Notes: generated by a model not told the origin, from the sequence alone. Shown: positions 50,894 through 60,139, counted from the first letter of the stretch. The stretch is DNA of 64,000 bases from Rhodococcus sp. CH91 (GCF_022554085.1 NZ_JAKFYR010000001.1:620001-684000); one strand, 5' to 3'. Program-made: numbers and translations.

Positions 50894-52411
50894 ATGACCA
50901 CCGACCCGCGTCAGAGCACCGTCGACGGAATCCTGCACCGCACCGCGGCACGCCGTCCGAGTCGCGTCGCACTCCGCTTCGGCGACCGGCAGTTCACCTA
51001 TCGGGAACTCGACGACGCCGTCACCCGCGCTGCCGCTCACCTGCTGTCCCTCGGGCTGAGCAGCGGCGACCGTGTCGCGGCCTACGGCACGAACTCCGAC
51101 GCCTACGCCATCGGATATCTCGCGGCCGCGCGCGCCGGACTGGTGCACGTGCCGATCAACTACGCCCTGCGCGGTGAGGAGTTGTCGTACCTCCTCGGCC
51201 AGTCGGGCGCGAAGGCCGTGCTGGTGGACCCGGCGCTGTCGGGCAACCTCGATCAGGTCCTTGCCGATGTACCCGCCGAGACCGTGGTAGCTCTCCGCGA
51301 CGCGGACGATTCGCTGCTGTCGGTGGCGCGGTCCGGTGACGTGCCGGTGCTCGACGTCGCGGTGTCCGACACCGATCTCGTGCAGTTGCTCTACACCTCG
51401 GGAACGACGTCGAAGCCGAAGGGCGCCATGATGACCCATCGGGCGCTCACCTTCGAGTACATGTCGTCGATCGACGCGCTCGACCTGTCGGCCGACGACG
51501 ACCCGCTCGTGTGCATGCCGCTCTACCACTCGGCCGCGATGCACGTCTTCCTGATTCCGTACCTCGCGGTCGGCGCGACCGTGCGATTGCTGCCCGCCCC
51601 CGATGTCGCCGAGATCCTCCGGATCGTGGAGGAGGAACGCATCGGATCACTGTTCCTCGCGCCGACGGTGTGGGTGCCGCTGACCAACCACCCGGACCTC
51701 GACACGCGCGACCTCTCGTCGCTGCGCAAGGCGCAGTACGGTGCGTCGATCATGCCGGTCACCGTCCTCGAACGACTGCGCGGCCGCTATCCCGAACTCG
51801 GTTTCTACAACTGCTTCGGTCAGTCCGAGATCGGCCCCCTCGCCACCGTCCTCCGCCCCGAGGAACACGACGCGCGTCCCGCCTCGTGCGGCCGGGCGGT
51901 GCTGTTCGTCGAGACTCGTGTCGTCGACGCCGACGGCAACGACGTCCCCGACGGCGAACCGGGCGAGATCCTCTACCGCTCACCGCAACTCTGCCTCGGC
52001 TACTGGGAGAACCCGGACGCGACCGAGGACGCCTTCCGTGACGGCTGGTTCCACTCCGGCGACCTCGTCACCCGCGACGCCGAAGGATTCATCACCGTCG
52101 TCGACCGCATCAAGGACGTCATCAACACCGGCGGCATCCTCGTCGCCTCGCGGGAGGTCGAGGACGCCGTCTACACGCACCCGGCCGTCGCCGAGGTCGC
52201 CGTGATCGGCACCCCCGACGAGAAGTGGATCGAAGCGGTCACCGCTGTGGTCGTCCTCAAGGAGGGGCACGGGATCGCCGAGAGCGAGTTGATCGACCAC
52301 GTCAAGCAGCGACTCGCTCCGTTCAAGGTACCGAAGGCGGTGCGGTTCGTGGACACGCTGCCCCGCAACCAGAGCGGCAAGCTCCTCAAGCGCGAGCTGC
52401 GCGACTCCTGA
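50894..52411 (+). CDS. acyl-CoA synthetase (AMP-forming)
   Basis: A 505-residue adenylate-forming ligase: P-loop YTSGTTSKPKGAMMTH, YNCFGQSEIG as A5 motif, GWFHSGDLVTRDAEGFI as A7, DRIKDVINTGGILVASREVE as A8 and the catalytic Lys in NQSGKLLKRELR. It activates a carboxylic acid to its CoA ester. The next gene (42 bases away) is an acyl-CoA dehydrogenase, so the pair probably starts degradation of a fatty or branched acid. Confidence 0.92.
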   Translation: MTTDPRQSTVDGILHRTAARRPSRVALRFGDRQFTYRELDDAVTRAAAHLLSLGLSSGDRVAAYGTNSDAYAIGYLAAARAGLVHVPINYALRGEELSYLLGQSGAKAVLVDPALSGNLDQVLADVPAETVVALRDADDSLLSVARSGDVPVLDVAVSDTDLVQLLYTSGTTSKPKGAMMTHRALTFEYMSSIDALDLSADDDPLVCMPLYHSAAMHVFLIPYLAVGATVRLLPAPDVAEILRIVEEERIGSLFLAPTVWVPLTNHPDLDTRDLSSLRKAQYGASIMPVTVLERLRGRYPELGFYNCFGQSEIGPLATVLRPEEHDARPASCGRAVLFVETRVVDADGNDVPDGEPGEILYRSPQLCLGYWENPDATEDAFRDGWFHSGDLVTRDAEGFITVVDRIKDVINTGGILVASREVEDAVYTHPAVAEVAVIGTPDEKWIEAVTAVVVLKEGHGIAESELIDHVKQRLAPFKVPKAVRFVDTLPRNQSGKLLKRELRDS

Positions 52412-52453
52412 ACTCCCCTACCCCTGACACCGGACACGGCAGAAAGAATCCTC

Positions 52454-53605
52454 ATGGCGAACAAGCACACTCCTTCCTGGTACGACGACGAGGTCTCCGC
52501 CGTCTACGATCTCGCACGCGAATTCTTCGAGCGCGAGATCATGGCCAAGGCGGAACAGTGGGATTCGCAGCGCCGCATCGACCGTGAGGTATGGCTCGAG
52601 GCCGGCAAGCTCGGTCTGCTGTGCTGTTCGATCCCCGAGGAGTACGGCGGTGGCGGCGGCACCTTCGCACACGACCTCGCGGTCTTCGACGCGCAGGGTT
52701 ATTCCGGCGATCTCGCCTTCGGCAATGCGGTCCACAGCGGCATCGTCGCGCACTACATCCTCGAGTACGGCAACGAGGAGCAGAAGAAGGCGTGGCTGCC
52801 GGGAATGGCGACCGGCGAGATCCTCGGAGCCATCGGCATGACCGAACCCGGCGCGGGCTCGGACCTCAAGGCGATCAAGACCACAGCGATCCGCGACGGC
52901 GACCACTACGTCGTCAACGGCTCCAAGACCTTCATCACCAACGGTTCGTCGGCCGACGTCATCGTCCTCGCCGTCAAGACCGACCCGAAGGCCGGGGCCA
53001 AGGGGGTATCGCTGCTCATCGTGGATCTGCGTGACACACCGGGCTTCTCGGTGGGGCGGGTGCTCGACAAGGTGGGCCAGCACGCAGCCGACACCTCCGA
53101 ACTGTCGTTCGTGGACGTGCGTGTGCCGGTCACCAACCTCCTCGGCGACACCGAGGGTCTCGGCTTCGGGCAGCTCATGGCACAGCTCGTCCAGGAACGC
53201 CTGATCATCGGCGCGCAGGCCGCCGGCGCGATGGACCGTGCGGTCGACGAGACCGTCCGCTACACCAAGGCGCGACAAGCCTTCGGCCACAGTCTGTTCG
53301 AGTTCCAGAACACCGCCTTCGAACTCGCCGAATGCCGGACCATCGCCCGCACCAGCCGTGTCTTCCTCGACCACTGCATCGAGCAGCACCTGAAGGGCGA
53401 GCTCGACGCGTCCGACGCGGCGATGATCAAGTACTGGCTGACCGACAAGCAGTGCGAGGTGATCGACCGGTGCGTACAGCTGCACGGCGGTTACGGCTAC
53501 ATGCGTGAATATCTCATCGCGCGGATGTACGAGGACGCCCGCGTCCAACGGATCTACGCGGGCGCCAACGAGGTCATGAAGCAGATCATCGCCAGATCGC
53601 TCTAG
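52454..53605 (+). CDS. acyl-CoA dehydrogenase
   Basis: A 383-residue medium-type ACAD: AIGMTEPGAGSDLKAI, YVVNGSKTFITNG, RQAFGHSLFEFQNTAF, LHGGYGYMREY and the catalytic Glu in YAGANEVMKQII. All landmarks are canonical and FAD-binding residues are present. It introduces the alpha-beta double bond in acyl-CoA. Coupled in direction with the upstream ligase and the enoyl-CoA hydratase-like gene. Confidence 0.93.
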   Translation: MANKHTPSWYDDEVSAVYDLAREFFEREIMAKAEQWDSQRRIDREVWLEAGKLGLLCCSIPEEYGGGGGTFAHDLAVFDAQGYSGDLAFGNAVHSGIVAHYILEYGNEEQKKAWLPGMATGEILGAIGMTEPGAGSDLKAIKTTAIRDGDHYVVNGSKTFITNGSSADVIVLAVKTDPKAGAKGVSLLIVDLRDTPGFSVGRVLDKVGQHAADTSELSFVDVRVPVTNLLGDTEGLGFGQLMAQLVQERLIIGAQAAGAMDRAVDETVRYTKARQAFGHSLFEFQNTAFELAECRTIARTSRVFLDHCIEQHLKGELDASDAAMIKYWLTDKQCEVIDRCVQLHGGYGYMREYLIARMYEDARVQRIYAGANEVMKQIIARSL

Positions 53606-53626
53606 GAAGGACGACGGCGGAAGGCG

Positions 53627-54136
53627 TCACCACGGCCGACTCGTGGTGAGGTATTTCGCCATCTCCTGACTCTGCCGGCGGTGCGCCCGGCGGTGCTGCG
53701 CCCGCTCCTCACCGGACTCGTTGAGCGCGCGTTCCTCCGCCGATTCGGGGAGCACCGGAGGAATCTGCGTCGGGCGGCCACCGTCGTCGATCGCGACGAA
53801 GGTGAGGAAGGCGGTCGCGGCGATGCGTCGATCACCGCTGCGCAGATCTTCGGCGGTGACCTTGACGAACACCTCCATCGAACTGTGTCCGGTCCACGTC
53901 ACGAATGATTCCAGGCACACCGAATCCGAAGGGCGAACAGGCTCGAGGAAGTCCACCGAATCCGTCGATGCGGTGACCACCGAAGCGCGACTGTGACGCG
54001 TCGCGGAGATCGAGGCGGTCATGTCGATGTCGCTCATCAGTTTTCCGCCGAACAACGTGTTGTGATCGTTGACGTCGTTCGGAAAGACCCTGCTGGTCTT
54101 GATCACCCGGGATTCTCGGCAAGGTTTGGCCTGCAC
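53627..54136 (-). CDS. acyl-CoA thioesterase, hotdog fold (YciA/ACOT type)
   Basis: A 169-residue thioesterase: RVFPNDVNDHNTLFGGKLMSDID contains the catalytic Asn-His/Gly-Gly-Asp-type active site (HNTLFGGKLMSDID region), then VVTASTDSVDFLEPV and TWTGHSSMEVFVKV. GTG 54136 follows AAAGGACC. Convergent with the ACAD gene. It likely releases CoA from accumulated acyl-CoA. Confidence 0.82.
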   Translation of the reverse strand: MQAKPCRESRVIKTSRVFPNDVNDHNTLFGGKLMSDIDMTASISATRHSRASVVTASTDSVDFLEPVRPSDSVCLESFVTWTGHSSMEVFVKVTAEDLRSGDRRIAATAFLTFVAIDDGGRPTQIPPVLPESAEERALNESGEERAQHRRAHRRQSQEMAKYLTTSRPW

Positions 54137-54195
54137 GCGTGGTCCTTTCGTAGGCTGTGCGCGCGGGATCTCCGCGCAATCACACTCTGTCCAGC

Positions 54196-54675
54196 CTACG
54201 ACTGCCGAGCGGGAGTCGGCGCCCGCCGGGTGTGATGCTCGACAAGCCTGACCAGCATCGAGGTGAGCAGTGCCCGCTCGTCGTGGTCGAGGGGAGCGAA
54301 CGCTTCGTCCTGCGCCTCGGTGAGTCTCCTGTCGAGGTCGAACAACCGGTTCCGCCCGCGCCGGGTCAGGCTCACCACGTTGCGTCGCCGATCCTCCGGA
54401 TCCGGAGCCCGCTCGGCGAAACGGCGGTCGGCGAGGGCGTTGACGGTGGCCGCGACATCGCTGCGATCGAGCCCGCATCGCCGGGCGAGGTCCACCTGGC
54501 TGGACGGGCCGTACTCCTCGAGCGCGGCCAGGACGCGGTAATGGTGCCCGCGGGCGTCGGCGGCGTCGAGTCGTTCGAACACGACACGATGCACGTGTCG
54601 CGCTGCCTGGGTCATCAGATAGCTCGGAAGGTGCCCGAGGCGGTCGGGGCCGGCCGCGTCGTCGGTAGCGGACAT
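54196..54675 (-). CDS. MarR-family regulator
   Basis: A 159-residue MarR protein: LPSYLMTQAARHVHRVVFERL, HTH GPSSQVDLARRCGLDRSDVAATVNAL, wing APDPEDRRRNVVSLTRRG. Upstream of and parallel to the thioesterase gene, 60 bases away. Target not evident. Confidence 0.85.
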   Translation of the reverse strand: MSATDDAAGPDRLGHLPSYLMTQAARHVHRVVFERLDAADARGHHYRVLAALEEYGPSSQVDLARRCGLDRSDVAATVNALADRRFAERAPDPEDRRRNVVSLTRRGRNRLFDLDRRLTEAQDEAFAPLDHDERALLTSMLVRLVEHHTRRAPTPARQS

Positions 54676-54717
54676 AGGTCGAGTCTACGAGTACGGATCC
54701 GCCGGATCGAGGCCCCG

Positions 54718-55680
54718 TCACCGATGCCGATGGTCGGTGATCGGTGTGCGCGGACCCCGTTTCGGGACCCGTGCGTGCCCACCCGTCTCGGTGAGCAGGC
54801 GGACGGCGCGATAGCGGTGCGGCCGAAGCGGTTCGAGATACTCGATCATGCCCGCATCGTCGAGGGGACGTCCGAGCAGCGACCACCCGACGACCGTGGC
54901 CAGATGGTAATCACCGACGGAGAGCGCGTCCGCGTCGCCGAACGCCCGCTGCGCCACTTCGGCGGCCGTCCACACACCCACTCCCGGAATCGTCCGCAGC
55001 TTCCGGCGGGCCTCGGCCGGCTTCTCTCCGACGAGACGCTCGAGGGACTCGGCGACCTGCGCGCACCGCACGACGGTCCGTGCGCGGCCCGGATCGACGT
55101 TCGCGCGATGGAATTCCCAGGACGGCACCGTCCGCCAGGTCGCCGCAGACGGGGGTACCCGCATTCCTTCCGGTGCCGGTCCGGGCGCTCGGTCGCCGAA
55201 CCGGGTGACGAGGCGCCGCCACGAGGCGAAGGCCGCAACACTGTGCACCCGTTGTTCGAGAACGGCGGGCACGAGGGACTCGAGCACCCTCCCGGTGCGG
55301 GGGATACGCAGCGCGGGCAGGCGCCGGTGCGCTTCGACGAGCGCCGGATGCCCGGGTGAAAAGCCGGACGGATCGTCCTCGGCGCCGAGCAGGGCCGGTG
55401 CGCGTTCGACCAGTTCCCCCGCTCCGGGCCCCCAGGCCAGGCACCGTGCGCCGTGCGTTCCGTCCTGCGTGAGCCGGTAGGTGACCGGTCCGGAATCCAT
55501 CCGGGAGGTCCGCCAGACCGCGAGGCCGTCGGAGCGGTGACACGGATCCCAGGGGCCACGCTGGAGAGGACGCAGAGTGCGGGCGACATCGACGGGCCAC
55601 GGCACGCGTACCCGAGCCTCGAGTGGCGCGTCGTCGGCGACCGTCGGGATGCGACGGCCTCGCTCGTCGGACACGGTCAC
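54718..55680 (-). CDS. HhH-GPD DNA glycosylase (AlkA-like)
   Basis: A 320-residue DNA repair protein: an N-terminal domain with VTYRLTQDGTHGARCLAWGPG, then VPAVLEQRVHSVAAF, the helix-hairpin-helix IPGVGVWTAAEVAQRAFGDAD and catalytic Asp in SVGDYHLATVVG. This is the second AlkA-like glycosylase of the window, with a domain layout different from that at 32676. The start is GTG 55680, with GTG 55674 as alternative. Confidence 0.82.
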   Translation of the reverse strand: MTVSDERGRRIPTVADDAPLEARVRVPWPVDVARTLRPLQRGPWDPCHRSDGLAVWRTSRMDSGPVTYRLTQDGTHGARCLAWGPGAGELVERAPALLGAEDDPSGFSPGHPALVEAHRRLPALRIPRTGRVLESLVPAVLEQRVHSVAAFASWRRLVTRFGDRAPGPAPEGMRVPPSAATWRTVPSWEFHRANVDPGRARTVVRCAQVAESLERLVGEKPAEARRKLRTIPGVGVWTAAEVAQRAFGDADALSVGDYHLATVVGWSLLGRPLDDAGMIEYLEPLRPHRYRAVRLLTETGGHARVPKRGPRTPITDHRHR

Positions 55681-55773
55681 CGTCCTACCGTACTCCGGGC
55701 GCACGGGCCGGGTCGCCGCAGTCTGCGACGACCCGGCCCGCGAAGAGCTCGGAGCGGTTGCCGGGTGACTACG

Positions 55774-56601
55774 TCACTCGTCGGACACCGTCGTCATACC
55801 CAGCCGGTTCATGTCGGGGACGAACGGCTGGTGTGCGAGGAGTCCGCCGTCGACCTTGATCACCTCACCGTTGATACCCCGGGAGTCGTCCGAAGCGAGG
55901 AACAGGAAGACTTTGCCCAGCTCGGTGGGGCCGTTGAGGCCCGGGCGCATCGTGTGCCCGACGTAGATGTCCTTGATCTCCTGAGGCAACGCCTGAGCGG
56001 GGGGAGTGGTGGTGGTTCCGGGGCAGATCGCGTTGCAGCGCACCCCTTCCTTCCCGTACTGCGTCGCGGTGAACTTGGTCAGGGCGATGAGCGCGGCCTT
56101 GGTGGCGCCGTAGCCGGTGAGGCTGCTGTCGCCTGCGAATGCGTGCGTGGACGAGGTGTTGACGATTGCCCCGCCGTTCTTGCGGAGGTAGGGCAGCGCG
56201 TGTTTGGTGAGCAGCATGGCTGCCCGGACGTTGACGGCCATGACGTTGTCCCAGACCTCGATCGCCATATTGGCCACGTCGCTGTCATCACCGGGGAAGA
56301 TGCCGGCGTTGTTGACGACGATGTCGGGAGCGCCGAAGTAATCGACGGTCCGCTGCACGAGGTTCGCGATCTGGTCCTCGTGCCTGAGATCGATTTCGAC
56401 CGCCAACGCGGTCTTGTCACCGTGGCGTTCGTTGAGAATCGCAGCAAGGCGTTCGGCGCCCTCCAGGTTGATGTCGGCGACGACGACTCGGGCGCCCTCG
56501 GCTGCCAGCTCCGTGGCAGTGGCACCGCCGATGTTGAGGCCGCCCGGTTCGACACTGGTTGCACCGGTGACGATGGCGACCTTTCCTTCTACACGACCCA
56601 T
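55774..56601 (-). CDS. short-chain dehydrogenase with expanded nucleotide-binding loop
   Basis: A 275-residue SDR: NNAGIF, Ser in NTSSTHA, YGATK and SRGINGEVIKVDGG are canonical, but the usual TGxxxGIG loop is stretched to TGATSVEPGGLNIGGATA, about five residues longer. ATG 56601 follows AAGGAG, 8 bases upstream. It is the third gene of the P450-reductase-SDR operon and would oxidise the alcohol formed by the P450. Confidence 0.85.
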   Translation of the reverse strand: MGRVEGKVAIVTGATSVEPGGLNIGGATATELAAEGARVVVADINLEGAERLAAILNERHGDKTALAVEIDLRHEDQIANLVQRTVDYFGAPDIVVNNAGIFPGDDSDVANMAIEVWDNVMAVNVRAAMLLTKHALPYLRKNGGAIVNTSSTHAFAGDSSLTGYGATKAALIALTKFTATQYGKEGVRCNAICPGTTTTPPAQALPQEIKDIYVGHTMRPGLNGPTELGKVFLFLASDDSRGINGEVIKVDGGLLAHQPFVPDMNRLGMTTVSDE

Positions 56602-56634
56602 CTTGTTCACTCCTTGTCGACATATGTTGTGGAC

Positions 56635-57603
56635 TTACAGGTCCAGTACCAGGCGCTCGCCTCGACACCGGGATACACAGATCAGGATGTACTCGCCCGC
56701 AGCCTGTTCTTCCGGAGTGAGGATCTCGTCCCGATGGTCGGGCACGCCCTCCAGAACCGTCTGCTCGCACCGTCCGCACATGCCTTGCTGGCAGGACGAC
56801 AGGACGTCGACACCGTTGGATTCGAGCGTGTGGAGGATCGATCGATCGGCGGGCACCGTGAAGCTGCGGTTCTGTTTGGCGAGTACCACTTCGAAGGCGG
56901 TATCGCCGCTCGCCGCCGGTGGCGCAGCGGGAACGAAGCGTTCCGTGTGAAGGGCTCCTGCGGGCCATGATTCGAAGCGCCGCTCGACGGCGTCGAGCAG
57001 ACCGGACGGGCCACAGCAGTAGACGGCGGTATCGCCGCGAGGCTCTCCGAGAACCCGGTCCAGATCGATGGGGCCGACGGTGTCTTCGGAGAAGAACTCG
57101 ACGCGATCGCCGTAGCAGGTCAGTTCGTCCCGGAAGGCCATCGAATCGACGGTCCGGCCTCCGTAGGCCAGGTGCCAGTCCGCGCCGCGAGCGTGGGACA
57201 GGGCGATCATCGGAAGGATCGGGGTGATCCCGATCCCACCGGCGACGAACACATATCGATCCGATTCGACGAATGCGAAATTGTTGCGGGGTGCGCCGAC
57301 TCGGAGTTTTGTTCCGGCTTCGACGGAAGTGTGGATGTACTCCGAGCCTCCGCGTCCTTTCCCGACAGGTTCGCGGAGGACACCGATCCGCCATACGTCC
57401 GAATCGGAGGGATCGCCGCACAGCGAGTACTGGCGGACCGCTCCCGACGGAAGGAGGACGTCGATGTGTGCTCCCGGCGTCCATGCCGGCAGGCATGTGC
57501 CCGTGACCGGGCGCAGGACGAGGGCCTTGACGCCGCTGGCGACGGTGTCGACTTTCTCTACGACGACGTCGATGTCACCGTCGTTCGGGTCGTGGGTCGT
57601 CAC
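56635..57603 (-). CDS. phthalate-dioxygenase-reductase-type (PDR/VanB) oxidoreductase
   Basis: A 322-residue electron-transfer protein: flavin-binding RQYSLCGDP, NAD-binding VFVAGGIGITPILPMI and YCCGPSGLLDAV, and a C-terminal 2Fe-2S domain with CQQGMCGRCEQ and a distant Cys (ILICVSRC). Domain order FMN-NAD-2Fe2S is that of PDR/VanB reductases. GTG 57603 with AAAGGAGGGCGTCAG upstream. It sits 37 bases after the P450 stop and is its probable single-component redox partner, as in the fused CYP116B enzymes. Confidence 0.9.
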   Translation of the reverse strand: MTTHDPNDGDIDVVVEKVDTVASGVKALVLRPVTGTCLPAWTPGAHIDVLLPSGAVRQYSLCGDPSDSDVWRIGVLREPVGKGRGGSEYIHTSVEAGTKLRVGAPRNNFAFVESDRYVFVAGGIGITPILPMIALSHARGADWHLAYGGRTVDSMAFRDELTCYGDRVEFFSEDTVGPIDLDRVLGEPRGDTAVYCCGPSGLLDAVERRFESWPAGALHTERFVPAAPPAASGDTAFEVVLAKQNRSFTVPADRSILHTLESNGVDVLSSCQQGMCGRCEQTVLEGVPDHRDEILTPEEQAAGEYILICVSRCRGERLVLDL

Positions 57604-57640
57604 CTGACGCCCTCCTTTCTGCCGAGGCCGAAATGCGTTG

Positions 57641-58867
57641 TTACGCGCGGTCCCACGTGATCGGGAGCTCGTGGACGCCGAAGATCCGAGCGTCGTTCTT
57701 GAGCCGGATGTCGTCGGCGGGCACTGCGAGTCGCAGCGTCGGGATGCGCTCGAGCACGATGGAGAACACCACCTGCAGTTCGAGGCGAGCCAGCGGAGCG
57801 CCCAGGCAGGTATGAATTCCGTGACCGAAGGTCAGGTGGCGGCTGGCATCCCGTTGGAAGTCGAGGCGATCGGGCTCGTCGAACACCGACGGGTCGCGGT
57901 TGCCCGCTTCAGTCGAGAACATCAGCAGTTCGCCCTTCGCGATTCGCTGCCCGGCGACTTCCATGTCCTCGGTGGCGGTGCGGGGCAGGCTGCCGATGAT
58001 GTCGAGATGGCGGAGCAGTTCCTCGACGGCCTGGGGCATGAGTTCGGGGTCCTCGCGCAGCTCGGCCAGCTGGTCGGGGTGCTCGAGCAGGGCGAACAGT
58101 CCCAGGCCGAGCATGTTGCCGGTGGTCTCGTGGCCGGCCATGAGCAGGAAGGTCGACATACCGGCGACGTCGATGATGCTGAGATCGCCGGATTCGATGT
58201 GCTTGACGAGGAGACTGACCAGGTCGTCACCGGGGGTCTGCTGCTTGATGGTCACCAGCTCGGCCAGGTAGGTCATGACATCGCCGATAGCGCCGGCGAT
58301 CTGCTCGGGAGTGCTGTCGGCGGCGAGGACGGCACGGGTGCGTTCCTGGAAGAAGTCGTGCTTGTCGTAGGGGACGCCGAGCAGCTCGCAGATGACCAGC
58401 GAGGGGAGCGGAAGGGCGAGTGCGTCGACGAAGTCGACGGGCCCGACGGACTTCAGCATCTCGTCGACGAGCTCGTTCGCGATCCGCTCGATGTTCGGGC
58501 GCATCGCCGCCATACGGCGGGGTGTGAACTCCTTGGCCAGGATTCGGCGCAGGTCGTCGTGTTGCGGCGGATCCATCGCCACGAAGAAGCCGGGAACTGC
58601 GTCGTCGCCGGCATCGCCGCGGGAGGAGTCCTCGATGCCGCGCACACTCATCCGGGGGTCGGCGAGCACCGAGCGGATGTTGTTGTACCCGGTGATCAAC
58701 CAGCCCGGGGTGCCCTTGAAGTCGACCTTCTGCAGGTCGTCGTCGTTGAACGAGGCGTACTTGTCGTGGGGCGCGAACGGACAGGTACGGCCGAACGGGA
58801 AGGTGGGATGCTCTGCGTTCGCGGTGGTGTCGTGACCGATGACGTCGTCTGCCGGTGTGGTCGTCAT
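57641..58867 (-). CDS. cytochrome P450 (CYP105/CYP107-like)
   Basis: A 408-residue soluble P450: N-terminal PTFPFGRTCPFAPHDKYA, I-helix LLMAGHETTGNML, ExxR in EELLRHL and haem loop FGHGIHTCLGAPLARLE. AAGGAGCACAC precedes ATG 58867; the open frame to 59110 lies in AT-richer non-coding DNA. First gene of a P450-reductase-SDR operon, so hydroxylation followed by dehydrogenation is likely. Confidence 0.93.
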   Translation of the reverse strand: MTTTPADDVIGHDTTANAEHPTFPFGRTCPFAPHDKYASFNDDDLQKVDFKGTPGWLITGYNNIRSVLADPRMSVRGIEDSSRGDAGDDAVPGFFVAMDPPQHDDLRRILAKEFTPRRMAAMRPNIERIANELVDEMLKSVGPVDFVDALALPLPSLVICELLGVPYDKHDFFQERTRAVLAADSTPEQIAGAIGDVMTYLAELVTIKQQTPGDDLVSLLVKHIESGDLSIIDVAGMSTFLLMAGHETTGNMLGLGLFALLEHPDQLAELREDPELMPQAVEELLRHLDIIGSLPRTATEDMEVAGQRIAKGELLMFSTEAGNRDPSVFDEPDRLDFQRDASRHLTFGHGIHTCLGAPLARLELQVVFSIVLERIPTLRLAVPADDIRLKNDARIFGVHELPITWDRA

Positions 58868-59223
58868 GTGTGCTCCTTCGATAGCGGCGGGAGTGTGCCG
58901 TGGCTTCCGGTCCGGGTTCCGTACAGCGATGCACGTGTGGTGCTGCGGGTTCAACCGATTCGGAAGGGCGGCCCGTGGAATGTGACGGGGGGCACATGAG
59001 CAGTGAACGATCATATCGTGGCATGTCGCCAATGGATCGTCAATGAGAAGTTCGAAGATGTGCTGCGTCGCCATCGGGTGTCGACGGAGGGGGCCGTCCA
59101 GATGGGGCAAAAAAGTGCTGGAAATAAAGGTGTTTCAATGAGGATTCTGGGTCTTCGTGGTTCGGATCAAGGAGTGTGATGAAGCGCTTCTCGAGCTGGA
59201 AAGGTGTACCGATGCGCATGCAT

Positions 59224-59236
59224 AGTTAGTAATCAC
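59224..59236. promoter_or_regulatory. AGTTAGTAATCAC motif (copy 1 of 2)
   Basis: This 13-mer matches the motif AGTTAGTATTCAC at 63636-63648 in 12 of 13 positions. Both copies lie in the only two long promoter regions of the 55.7-64 kb cluster, which suggests a shared regulator such as the double-TetR protein. Confidence 0.4.
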
Positions 59237-59273
59237 TCTGATCGGATCTCGTTCTTCTGCGCCGAAGACAGGT

Positions 59274-59341
59274 CCGCCCGTGCACGACGTGCCGCGTTTT
59301 CCTGCGACTGCAGAACAGCGGGCGGGCGTCGTGCACGGCGG
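59274..59341 (-). terminator. long hairpin downstream of the SDR gene
   Basis: CCGCCCGTGCACGACG (59274-59289) pairs with CGTCGTGCACGGCGG (59327-59341) over 15 bp with one bulge. It begins 25 bases after the SDR stop at 59366, on the minus strand, and separates the two leftward operons. Confidence 0.6.
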
Positions 59342-59365
59342 AATTCCGTGCCTGGCGATGCGGGA

Positions 59366-60139
59366 TCAGGCGGTGGCCCGCTGGAAATGGGCCAGCAGAT
59401 CGGGGTACTTCACCAGGTGTGCACCGCCGTTGAGATCGAGACTTTCACCCGTGAGCCAGGACGCGTGCGTCATGTAGACCGCGGCGTCGGCGATCTCCTC
59501 GGGAGTACCCGACCGGCCGAGCGGAGTATTGGCCAGATAATCGTCCTGGAGTCCGGGAACGGACATCGACGGTGTGGTCAAGGGGGTCATGACGATTCCG
59601 GGGGCGATGGCATTGACCCGGATACCTCGTGGGGCCAGTTCCAATGCTGCAACTTCGGTCAGCATCGCAAGTCCGGCTTTGGCGGAACAGTAGGCGCTCA
59701 TCCCGGTGCCCGGCTGACGCGCGTTCAGCGAGGAGAGCGAGATGATCACTCCGCCCTCACCCATTGCGCGGGCCGCGTGCTTGACCACCAGGAAGGCGCC
59801 GGTGAGGCAGACATCGACGACGAGCCGGAACTTGTCGGCAGGCAGATCGGTCACGGACCCGGCGATACTGAGTCCGGCGCTGTTCACGGCGATGTCGAGC
59901 CGGCCATGTCGCGCGCGTACGGATTCGAACAATTCCTGGACGGAAGCTTCGTCCGTCACGTTCACTTCTGCGGCCTCATGTGGTTCGCCGAGTTCGGCCG
60001 CGAGTTCTCTTGCCGCGGTGATGTTGCGGTCGGCCACGGTTACGGTCGCGCCGTCGTCGGCCAGCGCCCGGGCTATCGCGGCTCCGATACCCGAGGCACC
60101 GCCTACGACGACCGCACAGCGTGCATCGTTCGGGGACAT
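59366..60139 (-). CDS. short-chain dehydrogenase
   Basis: A 257-residue SDR: VVVGGASGIGAAIA (GGASGIG for TGxxxGIG), NSAG in VNSAGLS, Ser in SLSSLNA, YCSAK and LTGESLDLNGG. GGAAGGGAACGAAG precedes ATG 60139; the frame to 60259 is rejected because it overlaps the regulator gene. Last gene of the leftward thiolase-hydratase operon, a likely hydroxyacyl-CoA or alcohol dehydrogenase. Confidence 0.87.
   Translation of the reverse strand: MSPNDARCAVVVGGASGIGAAIARALADDGATVTVADRNITAARELAAELGEPHEAAEVNVTDEASVQELFESVRARHGRLDIAVNSAGLSIAGSVTDLPADKFRLVVDVCLTGAFLVVKHAARAMGEGGVIISLSSLNARQPGTGMSAYCSAKAGLAMLTEVAALELAPRGIRVNAIAPGIVMTPLTTPSMSVPGLQDDYLANTPLGRSGTPEEIADAAVYMTHASWLTGESLDLNGGAHLVKYPDLLAHFQRATA

Larger units (their letters stand above)
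58868..59365. other. 498-base intergenic region with no gene
   Basis: No coding-like frame is visible on either strand. The half nearest the P450 (58870-59240) is AT-richer than its surroundings and must carry the promoter of the P450 operon. It contains the motif AGTTAGTAATCAC (59224-59236) and the long hairpin at 59274-59341, listed separately. Confidence 0.6.
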
